Below, in pieces: positions 58,720 through 64,000 of a stretch of 64,000 nt of DNA (positions are counted from its first letter, which is position 1; the number at the start of each line of letters is the position of its first letter). This stretch comes from Curtobacterium sp. BH-2-1-1 (lineage in GTDB: Bacteria > Actinomycetota > Actinomycetes > Actinomycetales > Microbacteriaceae). A model generated the notes under the pieces. The model saw nothing but the letters and a program-made list of their open reading frames with translations, did no database searches and was not told the DNA's origin. The position numbers were made by a program, and so were the translations under genes. Location of the stretch: the NCBI RefSeq assembly GCF_001806325.1, contig NZ_CP017580.1:186001-250000 (forward strand). The letters run 5' to 3'.

Positions 58720-59753
58720 GTTCCGACTGGTGGGGCATCTTCTGGCTCGTCGTCCTCCTGATGGGCAACGCCTACTTCGTCGCGGCCGAGTTCGCCGTCA
58801 TCTCCGCACGCCGCTCCCAGATCGAGCCGCGCGCGGAAGAGGGCTCGCGCGCCGCACAGATGACGCTCTGGGCGATGGAGCACGCCACCCGCATGCTCGC
58901 CACCACCCAGCTCGGCATCACGGTGTGCTCGCTGCTCATCCTCAACGTCTCCGAGCCGGCGATCCACCACCTGCTCGAGGTCCCGCTGCACCTCACGGGC
59001 TGGAGTGTCGAGGTCATCGGCGTCGTGGCGTTCGTGTTCACGCTGCTGCTCGTGTCGTTCCTGCACGTGGTGTTCGGCGAGATGGTCCCGAAGAACATCT
59101 CGTTCTCGATGCCTGACCGTGCGGCGCTCCTCCTCGTGCCGACGCTCTGGTACATCGGCCACGGCCTGCACTGGGTGGTCGTCGGCCTGAACGAGGTCGC
59201 GAACGCCGTGCTCCGGCTCTTCCGGGTCGAGCCGAAGGACGAAGCCGTGAGCGCGTTCACCGTCGAGGAGGTCCAGACCATCGTCGAGCAGTCCCGCCGC
59301 GAGGGCACCCTCACCGACGACGGCAAGCTCGCCCTGGCGTTCGAGTTCACCGAGAAGAAGGTCAAGGACGTCGCCGTGCCGATGGCCGAGCTCGTCACCC
59401 TCCCCGAGGACGCCACCCCCGGTGACGTCGAGCGGGCCGTGGCCCAGCGCGGGTTCTCGCGGTACGTGCTCGTGGCCGAGGACGGCTCCCCCACGGGCTA
59501 CGTGCACGTGAAGGACGTCATCGACCTCCGACCGGACGAGTACGACGACCCGGTGCCGCCGAAGCGGATCCGGCAGCTCATCTCGCTGTACACGGAGATG
59601 GACCTCGAGGACGCCCTCGCGACCATGCGCGCCGCCGGTCGTCACGTGGCGCGGGCGTTCGACGCCGAGGGCCGGACGCTCGGTGTGCTCTTCCTCGAGG
59701 ACATCCTCGAGGAGCTCGTCGGCACCGTCGAGGACGCGACCCGCCGGCGCTGA
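58716..59753 (+). CDS. CNNM/CBS-domain membrane protein, short form
   Basis: 345 aa, paralogue of the preceding gene lacking the CorC_HlyC tail. NAYFVAAEFAVISARRSQIEPRAEEG, TTQLGITVCSLLILNVSEPAIHHLLE, HVVFGEMVPKNISFSMPD, then CBS segments (VAVPMAELVTLPEDATPGD, FSRYVLVAEDGSPTGYVHVKDVIDL, GVLFLEDILEELVGTV). Probably works as a pair with its neighbour. Confidence 0.88.
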   Translation: MSSDWWGIFWLVVLLMGNAYFVAAEFAVISARRSQIEPRAEEGSRAAQMTLWAMEHATRMLATTQLGITVCSLLILNVSEPAIHHLLEVPLHLTGWSVEVIGVVAFVFTLLLVSFLHVVFGEMVPKNISFSMPDRAALLLVPTLWYIGHGLHWVVVGLNEVANAVLRLFRVEPKDEAVSAFTVEEVQTIVEQSRREGTLTDDGKLALAFEFTEKKVKDVAVPMAELVTLPEDATPGDVERAVAQRGFSRYVLVAEDGSPTGYVHVKDVIDLRPDEYDDPVPPKRIRQLISLYTEMDLEDALATMRAAGRHVARAFDAEGRTLGVLFLEDILEELVGTVEDATRRR

Positions 59754-59766
59754 CGCGCGCACCTGC

Positions 59767-59808
59767 GGACAGGAGGCGCGGTGCCAGCTGGCACCGCGCC
59801 TCCCGTCC
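59767..59808. repeat. GGAGGCGCGG palindrome, copy 7
   Basis: Inner 32 bp (59772-59803) is a perfect palindrome; its 30-bp core (GAGGCGCGGTGCCAG and its complement) is identical to that of copy 1. Confidence 0.82.
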
Positions 59809-59815
59809 GCCCGTG

Positions 59816-59921
59816 GTCGCGACCACCCCGCCAAAGCGACATGGTCCCGCCGGTCGTCCTCGTCCCTGCCGCCAGGTCGACAGATCCCCGGCGCGATCGT
59901 GCGGGCGCCTGTCGCTTTCGC
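59816..59921. repeat. 106-bp module with inverted ends, copy 1
   Basis: AAAGCGACA (59833-59841) and TGTCGCTTT (59910-59918) are exact inverted repeats bracketing 68 bp. Copy 2 at 59981-60086 differs at four positions, two of them in the left arm. Resembles a tiny MITE or REP-like unit; no coding potential seen. Confidence 0.75.
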
Positions 59922-59931
59922 GTGCGGGGAG

Positions 59932-59973
59932 GGACTGGAGGTGCGGTTCAGGCTGGCACCGCGCCTCCCGTCC
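59932..59973. repeat. GGAGGCGCGG palindrome, copy 8 (left arm decayed)
   Basis: Right arm identical to copy 7, left arm with five substitutions in about 20 bp, so the hairpin is weakened. Shows decay after duplication. Confidence 0.75.
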
Positions 59974-59980
59974 GCTCATC

Positions 59981-60086
59981 GTCGCGACCACCCCGCCGAA
60001 ACGACATGGTCCCGCCGGTCGTCGTCGTCCCTGCCGCCAGGTCGACAGATCCCCGGCGCGATCGTGCGGGCACCTGTCGCTTTCGC
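59981..60086. repeat. 106-bp module with inverted ends, copy 2
   Basis: Same module 165 bp downstream of copy 1; left inverted end altered to GAAACGACA. Confidence 0.75.
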
Positions 60087-60118
60087 CGAAGCGCCCGCGT
60101 GGGCGCGAAACTCGCCCC

Positions 60119-60174
60119 CGCGCGACGCCGCGCCGCGCCGCGCGACGCGACGCGACGCGGCGCGGCGTCGCGCG
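60119..60174. terminator. 19-bp-stem GC hairpin at the guaB1 3' end
   Basis: Arms 60119-60137 (CGCGCGACGCCGCGCCGCG) and 60156-60174 are perfectly complementary around an 18-nt loop of CGCGA repeats. Lies 20 bp beyond the guaB1 stop. Confidence 0.6.
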
Positions 60175-60194
60175 GGGCCGGGCCGGGCGCTGCG

Positions 60195-61634
60195 CTACCA
60201 GCTCACGGGGAGCGGCTTGCCCTCCTCGTAGCCGGCGGCCGACTGGATGCCGACGAGCGCCCGCTCGGAGAACTCGGCGAGGGACGACGCCCCCGCGTAC
60301 GTCGCCGAGCTGCGGACACCGGTGGTGATCATGTCGAGCAGGTCCTCGACGCTCGGCCGCTCCGGGTCGAGGTAGATCGTCGAGGACGAGATCCCCTCGG
60401 CGAAGAGCGCCTTGCGGGCCCGCTCGTAGGGGTCGAGGCGCTCGAAGCGCTCCCGGACGGCCTTGGCGCTGGCCATGCCCCAGCTCTCCTTGTACGCCTT
60501 GCCCGCGGCGTCACGGCGGAGGACTCCGGGCGCCTCGAGCGTGCCCGCGAACCACGAGCCGATCATCACGGCGGACGCGCCGGCGGCGAGGGCGAGCGCC
60601 ACGTCGCGCGGGTACCGGACGCCGCCGTCGGCCCACACGTGCGCGCCGAGCGACCGGGCCGCGGCGGCGGTCTCGAGCACGGCGGAGAACTGCGGGCGAC
60701 CGACGGCGGTCATCATGCGCGTGGTGCACATGGCACCGGGTCCGACGCCGACCTTGATGATGGTCGCGCCGGCCTCGACGAGGTGGGCGACCGCGTCGGC
60801 GGTGACGACGTTGCCCGCGACGAGCGGGATGTCGAGACCGAGGGCGGCGACGGTGCGGAGAGCGCGGAGCATGCCCTCCTGGTGGCCGTGCGCGGTGTCG
60901 AGGACGAGCACGTCCACGCCGGCGGCCGCGAGCGCCTGCGCCTTCGCGGCGACGTCGCCGTTGATGCCGATCGCGGCAGCGACCCGCAGGCGTCCGGACG
61001 CGTCGACGGCGGGCCGGTAGATGTCCGAGCGGATCGCGCTGGTCTGGCTGACCGTGCCGACGACCTTGCCGTGCCGCATGACCGGCGCGAAGTCGACCTC
61101 GGCCGCGGTCAGCACGTCGTACACGTGCCGGGGCGTGCCGGCGTCCTCGGCGTCGATCGCGGTGGAGGCGCCGTGCAGCAGGTCGCCGAGCGTGGCGTCG
61201 GGACCCGCGTCGCCGAGGCGCCCCGCGGGGACGCAGCCGAGGTACTCGCCGGCGGCGTCGCGGACGACCACGCCCCGTCCGGCGACGGGCAGGAGCTGCT
61301 CGAGGGCCTCGGCGACCGTGGTGTGCGCGCCCATGTCGTAGGCGGTGTCGAAGTCGACCGGCTGGTCCTTGACCCAGCGGATCGCGGCGTCGAGGTCCTG
61401 CAGGTGCATGTCCTGCGGCAGGACGCCCAGGCCACCGCGTCGGGCGAGCGTCGCGGCGAGGCGCGGCCCGGTGACCGAGTTCATGTTGGCGCTGACGATC
61501 GGGATGGTCGCACCGGACCCGTCGTTCGCCGAGAGGTCCACGTCGAAGCGGCTCGTCACCGCCGACCGGCTGGGGACGAGGAAGACGTCGGAGTAGGTCA
61601 GGTCGTGTGTCGGCCGCGTCTCGTAGAACCTCAT
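60195..61634 (-). CDS. guaB1: GuaB1 family IMP dehydrogenase-related protein (probable GMP reductase)
   Basis: 479 aa. IMPDH/GMPR TIM barrel with loop cysteine in VGVGPGAMCTTRMMTAVG, NMNSVTGPRLAATLARRGGLGVLP, DTAHGHQEGM and ADGGVRYPRDVALALAAGASAVMIGSWFAGT. A CBS pair is inserted at about residues 95-205 (VPAGRLGD, RHGKVVGTVSQTSAI). In mycobacteria the GuaB1 protein is a GMP reductase, which I take as the likely role. ATG 61634 lies 7 nt after minus-strand TACAGT. Confidence 0.9.
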   Translation of the reverse strand: MRFYETRPTHDLTYSDVFLVPSRSAVTSRFDVDLSANDGSGATIPIVSANMNSVTGPRLAATLARRGGLGVLPQDMHLQDLDAAIRWVKDQPVDFDTAYDMGAHTTVAEALEQLLPVAGRGVVVRDAAGEYLGCVPAGRLGDAGPDATLGDLLHGASTAIDAEDAGTPRHVYDVLTAAEVDFAPVMRHGKVVGTVSQTSAIRSDIYRPAVDASGRLRVAAAIGINGDVAAKAQALAAAGVDVLVLDTAHGHQEGMLRALRTVAALGLDIPLVAGNVVTADAVAHLVEAGATIIKVGVGPGAMCTTRMMTAVGRPQFSAVLETAAAARSLGAHVWADGGVRYPRDVALALAAGASAVMIGSWFAGTLEAPGVLRRDAAGKAYKESWGMASAKAVRERFERLDPYERARKALFAEGISSSTIYLDPERPSVEDLLDMITTGVRSSATYAGASSLAEFSERALVGIQSAAGYEEGKPLPVSW

Positions 61635-61641
61635 GGGCCCC

Positions 61642-61647
61642 ACTGTA
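61642..61647 (-). promoter_or_regulatory. -10 box of a leaderless promoter (guaB1)
   Basis: Minus-strand TACAGT, 7 nt before ATG 61634. Confidence 0.55.
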
Positions 61648-61766
61648 CGGCTCCCCAGGGTGGCCGGTCTGGGCGGCTCGGCACGCCTCCGGTGCGACAC
61701 GCGCGACACCCGGTCGGGAGGCGCGACCCGCCTCCGCCTGACACCGAACGGTCATCTGCGAGCGGC

Positions 61767-61772
61767 TAGGCT
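61767..61772 (+). promoter_or_regulatory. -10 box upstream of kgd
   Basis: TAGGCT, 8 nt before an in-frame GTG at 61781 and 74 nt before the favoured GTG at 61847. Transcription from here would either be leaderless from 61781 or give a leader of about 67 nt. Confidence 0.5.
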
Positions 61773-61846
61773 TGGGACCTGTGCGAGGCAGGGTTGCCAC
61801 GCACGACACACACGAGCATCTATCGACGGAGAGTGGGCGATCGGCT

Positions 61847-64000
<2,154 letters not shown>

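Larger units (their letters stand above)
59754..60194. repeat. Two tandem copies of a 165-bp composite element plus a GC-rich hairpin
   Basis: 441 bp without genes between convergent genes. Unit 1 (59767-59931) and unit 2 (59932-60096) each hold a GGAGGCGCGG palindrome followed by a 106-bp module (59816-59921 and 59981-60086, 102 of 106 identical). A simple-sequence GC hairpin follows at 60119-60174. Confidence 0.85.

Overview
The window is very GC-rich actinobacterial chromosome. It carries a Kgd-type multifunctional 2-oxoglutarate dehydrogenase, a GuaB1-type IMPDH-like protein, tightly packed genes with 4-bp start/stop overlaps, and many genes starting right after a TAnnnT -10 box. Together these point to Microbacteriaceae; Curtobacterium or a close relative is my best guess, made by recollection of family features and not by database search. 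No prophage, transposase, integrase, CRISPR array, rRNA or tRNA gene was seen. About 68 genes are supported, in ordinary chromosomal operons.

Layout. 0-14.4 kb is a carbohydrate-acquisition region: two oligopeptide-type ABC ATPases, a Tat-exported TIM-barrel/DUF4832-like protein, a leftward catabolic set (ThuA-like, heparinase II/III-like lyase, 2-hydroxyacid dehydrogenase, hybrid DeoR/LacI-type repressor), a divergent rightward ABC sugar importer (two permeases and a Tat lipoprotein), an amidase and a secreted GH16 enzyme. 14.5-20 kb holds a CPBP protease, a NarL-type two-component pair and small redox enzymes. 20-29 kb is a mixed housekeeping/stress stretch (isochorismatase, phosphotransferase, FMN reductase, GNAT, an apparently inserted glyoxalase gene, LD-carboxypeptidase, HIT, HdeD and tandem USP). 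29.1-31.4 kb is pxpABC (5-oxoproline use). 31.4-35.8 kb holds an ECF sigma factor with a membrane partner, an ABC-F protein and a BKACE enzyme. 35.7-38.7 kb is the gluconate module (gntK, gntP and a divergent FCD regulator). 39-43.7 kb holds GNAT, ung, peptidase S51, a phosphoribosyltransferase, SDR and an acyltransferase. 43.9-46.7 kb is metY-metX. 46.9-50.1 kb is a three-gene signalling set (kinase, membrane pseudokinase-like protein, NarL-type regulator). 50.3-60 kb holds MFS, thiamine-binding protein, a membrane glycosyltransferase, YceI, NnrD/HAD/OYE and two CNNM/CBS proteins. 60-64 kb holds guaB1 and the start of kgd.

The least explained layer is between the genes. A family of GGAGGCGCGG palindromes sits at gene 3' ends, including every convergent pair with a gap of more than about 90 bp. 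There is also a 165-bp composite element duplicated in tandem, a repeat mosaic at 38.7-39.1 kb, a 25-bp-stem palindrome at 50.2 kb, a 36-bp palindrome with a decayed neighbour between metY and metX, a 101-bp direct repeat flanking one gene, and fifteen start codons placed 6-8 nt after a TAnnnT box, indicating leaderless transcription. One pair of those -10 boxes overlaps on opposite strands.
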